DNA of 9,915 bases from positions 1-9,915 of the forward strand of contig JBIOJM010000365.1 of assembly GCA_044450785.1 (NCBI GenBank). The letters are read 5' to 3'. Source of the stretch: JBIOJM01 sp044450785 (lineage in GTDB: Bacteria > Planctomycetota > Planctomycetia > Isosphaerales > Isosphaeraceae). A program made the translations under genes and the position numbers. Below the pieces are notes generated by a model, which saw only the letters and a list, made by a program, of their open reading frames with translations, had not been told where the DNA came from and ran no database searches. This document shows, piece by piece, positions 1 to 7,088 of the stretch (positions are counted from its first letter, which is position 1; each line of letters starts with the position of its first letter).

Positions 1-1
1 G

Positions 2-187
2 ATGGGGGGCTTGGGCGTCCATCCGGGCATGGGTGGGATGCCGATGGGCGGAGGCTACGGCGGCTACCGCGGCGCGCCGATGGGAGGCAGCAGTCTGGGA
101 AGCGGCTTCCGCGGAGGAGGAATGGGCGGGGGCGGCTTCCACGGCGGCGGCGGTGGACGTGGCGGCGGCGGCGGCGGCCACCGCTAA
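2..187 (+). CDS. C-terminal end of a glycine-rich protein (5' partial)
   Basis: The reading frame is open from the left edge of the window and ends at TAA (185-187), so only the last 61 or so residues are visible; the ATG at position 2 need not be the real start. The segment is almost entirely Gly with Met, Tyr, Phe, Arg and His, and finishes in runs such as GGGGGRGGGGGGHR. There is no catalytic motif. Arg/Gly-rich tails can bind nucleic acid or form flexible surface extensions; which applies here cannot be told without the upstream domain. The gene converges on purH, and AAGGATG heptads begin six bases after its stop. The consistent Gly coding and the clean stop next to the repeat make a real gene end likely. 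The function is not recognised. Confidence 0.6.
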   Translation: MGGLGVHPGMGGMPMGGGYGGYRGAPMGGSSLGSGFRGGGMGGGGFHGGGGGRGGGGGGHR

Positions 188-191
188 AGAA

Positions 192-279
192 AAAGGATGA
201 AGGATGAAGGATGAAGGATGAGTCGGAAAAGACGATGAATGACACCGCGAGGCTTTGTCTTATTCATCCTTCATCCTTT
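192..279. terminator. Inverted heptad repeat between convergent genes, possible bidirectional terminator
   Basis: Bases 192-208 are the perfect reverse complement of 263-279 (17 bp), with a 54-base spacer. Inside the spacer, AAGAC (229-233) can pair with GTCTT (257-261), which would lengthen the structure. Read on the minus strand, downstream of purH, the second arm runs into a T-rich tract (complement of 186-196), as in an intrinsic terminator. On the plus strand the T run is short. The stem is only moderately GC-rich and the loop is long, so terminator function is an inference; the inverted repeat itself is certain. Confidence 0.55.
193..220 (+). repeat. Four tandem AAGGATG heptads
   Basis: Four perfect copies of the 7-base unit AAGGATG lie at 193-199, 200-206, 207-213 and 214-220. 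They begin six bases after the TAA of the glycine-rich gene. Seven is not a multiple of three, so the array encodes no stable peptide repeat; a nominal ORF starting at 211 inside it is an artefact. Confidence 0.95.
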
Positions 280-1880
280 CAATGCCGGAAGTGGCGCCGG
301 CCCGTCAAGATCATGGCCATGCCGTGCTCGTCGCAGGCGAGCAGGGTCTGGTCGTCGCGTTTCGATCCACCGGGCTGGATGATGGCAGTGACGCCAGCGG
401 CGGCGGCGAGGTCCGGACCATCCCGAAATGGGAAGAACGCGTCTGATGCCAGGACCGAGCCCCTTGCACGCGGGCCGGCTTTCTCGATGGCGAGGCGTAC
501 CGAGTCGAGCCGGCTCATCTGGCCGGCGCCCACGCCCACGACCTGACCGTCCTTGGCGAGGACGATCGCGTTGGACTTGACTGCGGCGCAGACCCGCCAG
601 GCGAACTCGAGATCGCGCCGTTCAGCGTCGGTCGGCACACGTCGGGTCGGGACGGGGCCCGCGGCCGGGTCGGGCTCGAGCTCGTCCCAGGTCTGAACGA
701 GCAAGCCCCCCTCGATGCGCCGGCAGTCGAGGCCCGCGGGCGATGCGGCGGTCGGACCAATCGGACCTGCAAGGTCAATCAAACGGACGTTGTGACGCCA
801 CGACGGCTTGGTCCGGATCCACTCCAGCGCGTCCGGTTCGAAACCCGGGGCGAGGATCGCCTCCAGGAATCGGCCCGGCTGGCACATGAGCTCCGCCACC
901 GGCCGGTCGACGGGCCGGTTCAAGCCGACGATGCCTCCGAACGCACTGACCGGATCTCCCAGGTAGGCGCGCTCGAAGGCGACTGCCAGGTCCTGAGCAA
1001 TCGCGGCCCCACAAGGATTGTTGTGCTTGAGGATGCAGGCCGCCGGCCAGGCGAACGATCGGACCGTTCGCAGGGCGCAATCGAGGTCGAGCAGGTTGTT
1101 GTAGGACAACTCCTTGCCGTGACGGACCGTTGCGGTCGCGAGGTTTGGCCCTCGCGGGGACGACTCGACGTAGAACGCCGCTTTCTGCTGAGGGTTCTCC
1201 CCATAACGCAACGGTTGACGGAGCATGAAACGGAGGTCGAGAACGTCAGGGAAGGGCGCCTGCACCTGGGGCGGCGGGTCAACAACCCGGCCGAGGTAAC
1301 CGGTGATCGCCTGGTCGTAGGAGCCTGTGAGCCGGAAAGCCGCCACGGCAAGCCGGCGACGATCTTGCAGACTGGTCCCTCCCTGGTTGCGAATCGCCGC
1401 GATCAAGCCTTCGTACTGCTCGGGGCCGGTCACGACGGCGACGTGGGCGTGATTCTTGGCCGCCGCGCGGATGAGCGAGGGGCCGCCGATGTCGATGTTC
1501 TCGACCGCGTCGGCGAAACAGACGCCGGGCAGCGCGATCGTGGACTCGAACGGGTAGAGGTTGACGACGACCAGGTCGATCGGGGCGAACCCCTGGCGCT
1601 CAAGCGTGGCCAGATCATCCGGTACGTCGCGCCGGGCCAGGATTCCCGCATGGATCTTGGGGTGCAGCGTCTTGACCCGGCCGCCCAAAACCTCGGGCTG
1701 GCCGGTGTAGTCGGCGACGTCGGTCACCTCGAGACCGGACGCCGCGAGGGCCGCCCGGGTCCCTCCGCTGGCCAGCAGCTCGGCGCCGGCCTGGGCAAGA
1801 ACGCGCGCCAGCTCGATCAGTTCCCGCTTGTCGAAGACGCTGAAAAGCGCCCGGCGAATGGGGATGATGGACTCGCTCAA
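279..1880 (-). CDS. purH: Bifunctional AICAR formyltransferase / IMP cyclohydrolase
   Basis: PurH catalyses the last two steps of de novo purine synthesis in the cytoplasm: formyl transfer from 10-formyl-THF to AICAR, then ring closure to IMP. From the TTG at 1880 the product is 533 residues, close to the usual ~530. The N-terminal cyclohydrolase domain shows RRALFSVFDK (9-18), GGRVKTLHPKIHAG (66-79) and the IDIGGPSLIRAAAKN block near 129-143. The transferase domain shows RYGENPQQ (225-232) and KHNNPCG (285-291), whose Lys-His pair matches the catalytic pair of human ATIC. The protein ends in the family-typical GMAMILTGRRHFRH. TTG was chosen because GAGAAGGA (1887-1894) lies six bases upstream and family homology starts at SESIIPIRRALF; the longer in-frame ORF to 2177 is low-complexity antisense to the upstream gene's tail. 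The start overlaps the upstream stop as TTGA, suggesting translational coupling. Confidence 0.97.
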   Translation of the reverse strand: MSESIIPIRRALFSVFDKRELIELARVLAQAGAELLASGGTRAALAASGLEVTDVADYTGQPEVLGGRVKTLHPKIHAGILARRDVPDDLATLERQGFAPIDLVVVNLYPFESTIALPGVCFADAVENIDIGGPSLIRAAAKNHAHVAVVTGPEQYEGLIAAIRNQGGTSLQDRRRLAVAAFRLTGSYDQAITGYLGRVVDPPPQVQAPFPDVLDLRFMLRQPLRYGENPQQKAAFYVESSPRGPNLATATVRHGKELSYNNLLDLDCALRTVRSFAWPAACILKHNNPCGAAIAQDLAVAFERAYLGDPVSAFGGIVGLNRPVDRPVAELMCQPGRFLEAILAPGFEPDALEWIRTKPSWRHNVRLIDLAGPIGPTAASPAGLDCRRIEGGLLVQTWDELEPDPAAGPVPTRRVPTDAERRDLEFAWRVCAAVKSNAIVLAKDGQVVGVGAGQMSRLDSVRLAIEKAGPRARGSVLASDAFFPFRDGPDLAAAAGVTAIIQPGGSKRDDQTLLACDEHGMAMILTGRRHFRH

Positions 1881-3316
1881 GCTGATTCCTTCTCGCCGTC
1901 CTTGCCGGCGGCCGGCGGCTCCTTCGGCTTCTCCTTCTCCATCTCCTTCTCCTTGTCGGCCGGGGCTTTCTCTTTCCCTTCGGCGTCGGGCTTGTCTTTC
2001 TCCTTGTCGGCGGCCGGCGGCTCTTCCTTGCCGGGAACCCCCACCTCGATCTTGGGCTCCGCGCCCGGAGCGGCGGGCGGCGTGGCCTTGATCCCCTCGG
2101 GTGGGATGTAACCGAACGGGAGGGCCTTGGGGTCTTTGAGAGGACGAGGCTGAGCCTGCCCTGCCTCCCGGAGACAAACGACCATTCCCGACGGTGTGGC
2201 GAAATACAGCCGGTCGTTGAACCGATTCACGATATTCAGAGGGTAGTCGCGGAGATTCAAGCCGGCGCGGAGAAAGGTCTCACCGGGATCCACCAACGTC
2301 CTGCCCGTCTTGCGATCCACCAGGAACAAGTCGAGGTTGTCCGAGCGAAGATAGACCTTGGTCGCGCTGACCGAGACGAGCTGCCCGCCCCGGGTCGAGG
2401 TCGTCCAGCGCGGTACCCCCGTGGCCGGGTCGAGCAAGCTCAGGTTCCCCACGGAATTGATGACGTAAATGTCTTCATCGGAAACCATCGGCTCCTGCTC
2501 GATCGGCGCGCCGGAGGAAAACGTCCAATAGAGCTTTGCAGTGAATAAATCGACACCGTAAAGGTTGTTGTCGGCTGACGGGATCAGCAAGGTCCTCGTC
2601 CCGAATCCTCCGAGGCCTTGCCCGATGGCCCCGCCGGTCGAAATTCTGTAGAGGGGAGTCGATTCGAAGGCCATGACGACATAGCCCTTGCCGTCAGTCG
2701 AGCCGAACGCCACAACCTGCTCCGCCGGCAACGGCCGCGTGAGCATCGGCCCGCCGGTCTGCCAGTTCCAGGCTTCCGTGGGCGCGGTCAGGATGGATTC
2801 GTTCCCCTTCTCGTCCTTGATTTTGAGGTTGAAGGCGTAGAGCTTGCCGGAGCTCAATCCGAGCATCGCGCGCTGTTCGTCGCAGGCAGGCGAGCTGGTC
2901 GGGATCTGGTGCAGTTCGTGTTTCCAGATCGTCCGGCCCGTTTTCTTGTCCAGGGCAAAAAAGACATCCGCGTTGGAGACGAAGACCGCGAACGAGTTGG
3001 ATGCCACCCCGCGGGCAAACCCCGCTCGTTCCCCGAGCTGGGCCGACCAGAGCAGCCGGCCCGACTCGGCATCGAACGTGTGGAGTATCGCGTAACTCGT
3101 CTGTGCGAAAAGCCGGTCGCCGCCGATGCTGATCTTGAGTAGCCGCTCGGTCTCGACCAAGGGGATGACGCCCCACCACTGGCGTTCGAGCCCGAGCCGA
3201 TCGAGCGCGGTCCGCGTCGGGATGAGCTTCACCGGGAAGGGCATCTGGGCCCTGGCCGACCCACCGGTCATGAGCGTGCCTACGATAACCCCAATCGAGA
3301 ACAGTCGGCGAAACAT
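1877..3316 (-). CDS. Secreted PQQ-like beta-propeller protein with Lys/Glu/Pro-rich tail
   Basis: The product is 479 residues. A signal peptide is visible: MFRRLF, a hydrophobic stretch to about residue 17, and a likely cleavage site after SARA (residue 23). The body has recurring blades of the PQQ-binding-like type, such as LHTFDAESGRLLWSAQLG, FFALDKKTGRTIWKHEL and LFLVDRKTGRTL, in which an aromatic or aliphatic strand is followed by D-x-x-T/S-G-R-x-x-W. The family includes BamB-like scaffolds and quinoprotein dehydrogenases; no quinone-dehydrogenase active site is apparent, so a binding or scaffold role outside the cytoplasm is likelier. Residues ~409-479 are a charged Pro/Ala/Lys/Glu tail. 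The start at 3316 has AAAGGA (3324-3329) seven bases upstream. An in-frame ATG at 3376 also has a strong AAGGAGG (3379-3385) but only two bases away, and would bury the signal peptide behind 20 residues. Substrate unknown. Confidence 0.85.
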   Translation of the reverse strand: MFRRLFSIGVIVGTLMTGGSARAQMPFPVKLIPTRTALDRLGLERQWWGVIPLVETERLLKISIGGDRLFAQTSYAILHTFDAESGRLLWSAQLGERAGFARGVASNSFAVFVSNADVFFALDKKTGRTIWKHELHQIPTSSPACDEQRAMLGLSSGKLYAFNLKIKDEKGNESILTAPTEAWNWQTGGPMLTRPLPAEQVVAFGSTDGKGYVVMAFESTPLYRISTGGAIGQGLGGFGTRTLLIPSADNNLYGVDLFTAKLYWTFSSGAPIEQEPMVSDEDIYVINSVGNLSLLDPATGVPRWTTSTRGGQLVSVSATKVYLRSDNLDLFLVDRKTGRTLVDPGETFLRAGLNLRDYPLNIVNRFNDRLYFATPSGMVVCLREAGQAQPRPLKDPKALPFGYIPPEGIKATPPAAPGAEPKIEVGVPGKEEPPAADKEKDKPDAEGKEKAPADKEKEMEKEKPKEPPAAGKDGEKESA

Positions 3317-3496
3317 GGCCTCGTCCTTTCGGATGCCGGAGAGCGGAATCGCTCCGCGCGCAATACTGGCCTCCATATCCTCCTTAGCCGACGTCTCGCT
3401 GCGCGTCAAGCTAGGTGAGGCAAGATGTCCCAGGTAATTTCGATCCATCACACTCAACCGGACCCTTGAGCCCGAAATCGACCGTGCCTGTTCCTC
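3317..3496 (-). other. 180-base intergenic leader of the beta-propeller gene
   Basis: This gap separates two co-oriented genes. On the minus strand it contains AAGGAGG (3379-3385) followed at two bases by an in-frame ATG (3376), and AAAGGA (3324-3329) seven bases before the preferred ATG (3316). No clear -35/-10 pair or terminator hairpin is visible by eye. The length is enough for a separate promoter, so co-transcription with the upstream gene is not certain. Confidence 0.4.
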
Positions 3497-4564
3497 TCAT
3501 TCCCTCCGGGTCGACGCCGGATTCGTCGCGGCGCCCGCCGGTGGGATCGTGACTCCGCCGAGACATTGCGGGCAGGCTTCGGCGATCCCTATATACGGCT
3601 GTGCACACCGCGGACAGAGTCCAACGCTCCGTCTCAGGGTGGACAGGGACGCTCGCACGCTGGCGCCTTGGGCGGTCGTCGCGAAGGTCTCGGCGAACCG
3701 TCCAGCCAGGTGCACGACGTCGGCCTGGATCTTGCCCGTACGCAGCCGGCGATGGATGAGGCTGAGGAACCAGGTGGCAAGATCGCTCTCGAGCGTCCGG
3801 CGGGCCTCGTTAGCGAGTGAGGGGGCCAGGACCTGGTAGAGCTCGAGCAATCGGTCGGGGTCGTTGACGTCTCGCGCCGCTTCAATCTGGGCCAAGCCTT
3901 CCTCGATCGCACCCCGTCGCGCGGCAGCCAGTTCGTCCCACAAGACGGCCGACGTGGGGTCGCCGGGGAATTCGACTTCGAATTCCCGCAAAAGCGTCTC
4001 GGCTTCGACCCACTCCGCGCTCCGGGTCGCCCGGCCGATCTCGGCGAGGTATCGCGCTTTGCCGGCCCGCGCGGCATCACCCGGACCGCCCGACTCAGTT
4101 CGTTGCTCGAGCGCCCGGCTGATGCTCGCCAGCAGTTCGACGCTCCGAGCCGCCTGGGTTGCCAGCTTGTCGGAGGCACGAGAGAATCGCTCAAGATACT
4201 CTGAGATCGCGGCGGCCGTCAGACGCGACAGAACGCGCGCCCCCCAGCCGGCGAGCACGCACGCGATGACGAGGATGCCGGCACGCAACAAAATGCCGGC
4301 CCACTCGGCCGGCCCCACCACGCCGGCGGCCACTGCATCCACCACGTGGAGGAGCCCCGCCAGCAGGCCCAGAACGGCCAGCCCCCACCCAGCCCAGACT
4401 CCGAACACCGTGAGGGATCGACAGGCGGAACGAGCCTGGTCGATGTCCGTGGAAAAAGCGGCGGGCCGAGTCCCGTCCGGTGCCGGCGATGGCGGGGCTG
4501 GGCCGGCCTCGCCAGCCGGTGGGTCGCCGGGGAAAGCGAAGCCTTGATGCGGTAGGGCGCTCAA
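3497..4564 (-). CDS. Two-helix membrane protein with C-terminal zinc ribbon, unknown function
   Basis: The 355-residue product starts with a Pro/Ala/Gly-rich segment (to ~35). Two hydrophobic helices follow at about 52-79 and 88-107, then a long, mostly helical Ala/Glu/Arg-rich cytosolic region (~110-310) that could be coiled coil or TPR-like. Near the end is CPRC (317-320), ten residues, then CPQC (331-334), a treble CxxC pair typical of a zinc ribbon. I do not recognise a named family. The ribbon suggests protein or nucleic-acid contact near the membrane; this is inference. The TTG start at 4564 is supported by the absence of any later Met in the whole protein, but only a weak CAGG lies upstream, so the start is uncertain. 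It lies 60 bases after the RimI-like gene on the same strand. Confidence 0.75.
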   Translation of the reverse strand: MSALPHQGFAFPGDPPAGEAGPAPPSPAPDGTRPAAFSTDIDQARSACRSLTVFGVWAGWGLAVLGLLAGLLHVVDAVAAGVVGPAEWAGILLRAGILVIACVLAGWGARVLSRLTAAAISEYLERFSRASDKLATQAARSVELLASISRALEQRTESGGPGDAARAGKARYLAEIGRATRSAEWVEAETLLREFEVEFPGDPTSAVLWDELAAARRGAIEEGLAQIEAARDVNDPDRLLELYQVLAPSLANEARRTLESDLATWFLSLIHRRLRTGKIQADVVHLAGRFAETFATTAQGASVRASLSTLRRSVGLCPRCAQPYIGIAEACPQCLGGVTIPPAGAATNPASTRRE

Positions 4565-4624
4565 CCTGATTGCTCTCGTGCTGCCCGGAGTTGATTGGAC
4601 ACTGCGTTCAAGTATAAAGCCCGA

Positions 4625-5155
4625 TCAACTTCCAAACTGCTTGGCGATCCGGTTGGTCGGTCGATCGGTCTCGAGCAAGGATTCATCGAGGTGATACTGC
4701 ATCGAATAGGCGTCCTCGCCGGAATCGGGATAATGATCGCGGGCCACTTCCATGGCACGGAACCCCAAGACGCGGAAAAACAACTGCGCCGACAGATTGG
4801 TCTCCCGGACATAGAGCCCGATGCGGTTGCGCCGCTGGTCGGAGAGCTTGCCCACGAGCTTCGACACCATCTGGCGCCCGACGCCCCGTCGCTGGAACTC
4901 GACATGCGTGGCGAAATCAAGCACGTGAATCTTGTTCCGGTGCAGTTCGTAGATCATGAAGCCCACGATCCGCTCGCCATGTTCGGCAACCATGCCGATG
5001 CAGTTGCGCTGCCTCAAGACGCGAAGAAACTCCTCCTCGCACCAGGGATACTCGAAACACGCGTGCTCGATGGCAAGGACCTCGGGCATGTCGCGCCGGA
5101 TCATCCACCGAATGTGCACGCGGGTCTGTGCCGGGGAGGTTGGAACCATGCTCAT
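4625..5155 (-). CDS. rimI: GNAT-family N-acetyltransferase, RimI-like
   Basis: RimI transfers acetyl from acetyl-CoA to protein N-termini, classically ribosomal protein S18, in the cytoplasm. The 176-residue product shows the GNAT order: an N-terminal IRRDMPEVLAIEHACFEYPW segment near 19-38, the beta-strand region VGFMIYEL (64-71), the acetyl-CoA pyrophosphate loop QRRGVGR (88-94), and the RimI-type LYVRETNLSAQLFFRVLGF (114-132). It is longer than E. coli RimI (148) through a C-terminal extension. AAGGAGG (5160-5166) fixes the start to ATG 5155, or to the in-frame ATG 5149, which has wider spacing. The ORF continues upstream to 5527, but that part has no coding character. It is probably the first gene of the minus-strand run ending in purH. 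True substrate unknown; related GNATs acetylate other targets. Confidence 0.85.
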   Translation of the reverse strand: MSMVPTSPAQTRVHIRWMIRRDMPEVLAIEHACFEYPWCEEEFLRVLRQRNCIGMVAEHGERIVGFMIYELHRNKIHVLDFATHVEFQRRGVGRQMVSKLVGKLSDQRRNRIGLYVRETNLSAQLFFRVLGFRAMEVARDHYPDSGEDAYSMQYHLDESLLETDRPTNRIAKQFGS

Positions 5156-5191
5156 CGCGCCTCCTTCCATGGAACAGAACAAACAGACGAC

Positions 5192-5232
5192 GACCGTTTT
5201 CCGCCGTGGAACGGTCCCTTTGTGCAATATTA
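5192..5232 (-). promoter_or_regulatory. Possible promoter -10 and 5' leader hairpin of the RimI-like gene
   Basis: On the minus strand TAATAT (5232-5227) resembles a -10 box, but no convincing -35 is seen. Just downstream, a perfect 7-bp inverted repeat, GACCGTT (5192-5198) with AACGGTC (5210-5216), would fold at or near the 5' end of the transcript, 37 bases before the start codon. The pairing is seen directly; promoter function is inferred. Confidence 0.25.
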
Positions 5233-5602
5233 AACCAGGAATCCCGGCGAAAGCGGCGTCGTGGAGAGGTTCGCCCCGGACGAGAAGAAAGAGAAGGCTC
5301 GAGCGATGTGCCGTGCTCTCGGACATCGAGGCGGGGCGGATTCTAGCGTAGTGCCCGTTCCCTGCCAAGGTCCCTTCACGTTTCACCCGCGCATTCGCTT
5401 TTTCCGCGTTTTTGAACGGAGATTCCCCGACCCAACCTGATGACCAAAGGTCCCTCGCTCGCCGCTTCCTCGCTTGGCTCTCACGTAGTATCGGAATTCT
5501 GCCAGCCCGTTCGTGAGGATTGCGCAAGTCGAGACGGACGCTCGGAAGCTCTCGCGCAGGCCGCGCCGAATAGCCGATCGGAAGCCCGACTTCGTCCGAT
5601 AC

Positions 5603-5616
5603 AGCCTATTTAGGCT
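5603..5616. repeat. Perfect 14-base palindrome
   Basis: AGCCTATTTAGGCT is a perfect dyad, followed on the plus strand by AGTTTT. It could be an operator-like site or a weak terminator; no adjacent plus-strand gene supports the latter. Confidence 0.4.
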
Positions 5617-5746
5617 AGTTTTGCGCACTGCCGAGACGGGTCAAGCTGGCTGAATCCGGCGCAACGTTAACCTCTCCAGGGATTAACATCGATGCCTTCA
5701 TGAGGCCGCGGTCGACCCTGCCTGCCTGACCTGCCCATTTCACTTC

Positions 5747-6856
5747 TCAGAACCGGCCGAACGAATACGCGGTGTTGGACGCTTCGAAGTCGAGGTCCTT
5801 GAGGCCGACGTTCAGCTTCAGGTTGAGATAGGTGTACTCCTCCTGGAGGTCAGGTTCGGAGTTCGGATGCTTCGGCCAGTCATAAGCTTCGAAACGGATC
5901 GGCAAGCCGATTTCCTGGTCGATGAACACGCGCACCTTATGGTGAAGGAACTCGGGCTGGCGGTGGGGATGGGTCGATTCGATCATGGTGCATTGTCGCG
6001 TGTCGATGACCATGTCGTCGCGAAAGGTGATGACGGATTCCGCAGGATCCAGCTCGACCGCCCACCGCTTCGAAAGCGTAGCGAGCAGCGGGCCGATTCC
6101 GGCTTCCGTGATCGGATGCCGGCAATCTTCCATGGCCCGCGCTCCGGTGGGTTCGAGTTGGAGCGTGCCTGCCAGCAGCTTATTCAGTCCCACGTCGTGG
6201 GCCAGCAGCTTCCCCCCGTGGCGTCCCGATACATAAATCGCCTCTCGACCGCGGGCTGGCTGTTGGAACTTGAGGTAGATGCTCTGCGGATTGGTGCGAA
6301 TCTTGAGCGCCATGATGTGGACTGGCGTGAGCCGGCCCCCGATCCGCTCACGTTTAAAGAACGTGCAGGTGTAGTCTTCCACAGCGTGATATCGGGCCTG
6401 GCAATCGGCGATCGTGCGGATCGCCCGGGTGATTGGCGTTTCCAGGGACGAAGAAACGGATACCGGCGCCGCGGATGGCTTGAGCACGAGCCGCGCGCCG
6501 GTCGATTGATCCGCCACGGCCACTCGCTCGGGCGCAGCAGGTTGATGGCTCGCGGAGCGCGATCCCGTTGCCGTGCGTCCGGCTGCGGCGGGGGACGCAA
6601 CACCCCCTCCGCCCGCATTCGAAACCGATTTCGGGGTGCGGGTCGTGCTGGCAGGGTTGGCAGGGCTCCGGTCTTCGCCCGCGTCGACCGCCACAGTCAG
6701 TGCGACGACATTCGACAGGAAGATCCATCGAGTCCAACCCGTGTTCGACTCGACTCCTCCGCGACACCGCTCGGTCATTCGGACACGCCTGGAAGACTGG
6801 CTTCCCGTTCGCTGGCCAAGAGATCGCCGGAAGAATCCGGTGAAGTTATCGGGCAT
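5747..6856 (-). CDS. DUF1571 domain exported protein
   Basis: Residues ~146-369 match my memory of DUF1571, a family found almost only in planctomycetes and of unknown function. Features include DYTCTFFKRERIGGRL (161-175), KIRTNPQSIYLKFQQPARGREAIYV (spanning ~185-209), a GGKLLAH segment and the RHPITEAGIGPLL block (~246-258). The domain is thought to sit in the envelope; its fold may relate to outer-membrane lipoprotein-sorting proteins, which is speculative. Ahead of it a hydrophobic stretch (about 44-58, IFLSNVVALTVAVDA) acts as signal or anchor, followed by a low-complexity Ala/Ser/Thr/Gly linker to ~140. The start is unsure: ATG 6856 gives 369 residues; ATG 6778 gives a more usual 343-residue protein with a shorter n-region. 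Neither has a good ribosome site. It is divergent from the MBL-fold gene. Confidence 0.85.
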   Translation of the reverse strand: MPDNFTGFFRRSLGQRTGSQSSRRVRMTERCRGGVESNTGWTRWIFLSNVVALTVAVDAGEDRSPANPASTTRTPKSVSNAGGGGVASPAAAGRTATGSRSASHQPAAPERVAVADQSTGARLVLKPSAAPVSVSSSLETPITRAIRTIADCQARYHAVEDYTCTFFKRERIGGRLTPVHIMALKIRTNPQSIYLKFQQPARGREAIYVSGRHGGKLLAHDVGLNKLLAGTLQLEPTGARAMEDCRHPITEAGIGPLLATLSKRWAVELDPAESVITFRDDMVIDTRQCTMIESTHPHRQPEFLHHKVRVFIDQEIGLPIRFEAYDWPKHPNSEPDLQEEYTYLNLKLNVGLKDLDFEASNTAYSFGRF

Positions 6857-7088
6857 CCGCGATGCGCACTATCACGATTCTAACACGGAAAACGAAGAAC
6901 GAGATCAAATCCACGCCACTCTTTCGAAAAGCTGGTCGGAATTCCCCCGGAGTTGATATAACCGGAATGACAGGCCGACCCGACGCGGTGCCGGGCGATG
7001 TCGTTCCTTCCAGGTGGACGGCACGATTGCAGCCGGCCGAGGACCAGGTGATCAGCACGGAGCCAGCGCTGGCAGAAAAGACGGGCGT
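6857..7088. promoter_or_regulatory. Divergent intergenic region
   Basis: The 232 bases separate the start of the minus-strand DUF1571 gene from the plus-strand hydrolase pair, so it should carry promoters for both. A TATAAC (6957-6962) could be a plus-strand -10, without a matching -35. The GTG at 7014 is in frame with the hydrolase but precedes a non-conserved 25-residue extension and is not preferred. Confidence 0.35.

Larger units (their letters stand above)
5156..5746. other. 591-base stretch without a supported gene
   Basis: No frame here has a domain, a credible ribosome site or coding-like composition. The in-frame extension of the RimI-like ORF (to 5527) and an 81-codon frame at 5383-5628 look like chance openings rich in Arg and Ser. 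Visible structure is limited to the leader hairpin (5192-5216), a 14-base palindrome AGCCTATTTAGGCT (5603-5616) followed by AGTTTT, and GTTAA...TTAAC (5666-5670/5683-5687). An unannotated small RNA or regulatory region is possible but not shown. Confidence 0.5.

Noticed and set aside
193..279. CRISPR-like repeat and spacer arrangement
   Set aside because: The units are contiguous 7-mers without spacers, and no cas gene is present.
792..2111. 439-codon open frame on the plus strand opposite purH
   Set aside because: It is antisense to well-conserved purH motifs and rich in Arg, Gly and Asp, as expected from a GC-rich shadow frame; no domain is recognisable.
1881..2177. N-terminal extension of purH to 632 residues
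   Set aside because: It overlaps the coding tail of the beta-propeller gene in another frame, is pure Arg/Gly/Gln low complexity, and the family start is at SESIIPIRRALF.
4561..4640. A +1 frame continuation of the RimI-like gene ending at a TTGA with the next start
   Set aside because: It would need a frameshift near the C-terminus; a 20-odd codon opening of this size is expected by chance, and no slippery site is seen.
5156..5527. 124-residue N-terminal extension of the RimI-like protein
   Set aside because: There is no GNAT homology before MSMVPT, and AAGGAGG sits directly ahead of ATG 5155.
5383..5628. 81-codon minus-strand frame
   Set aside because: Arg/Ser-rich, with no ribosome site and no recognisable family.
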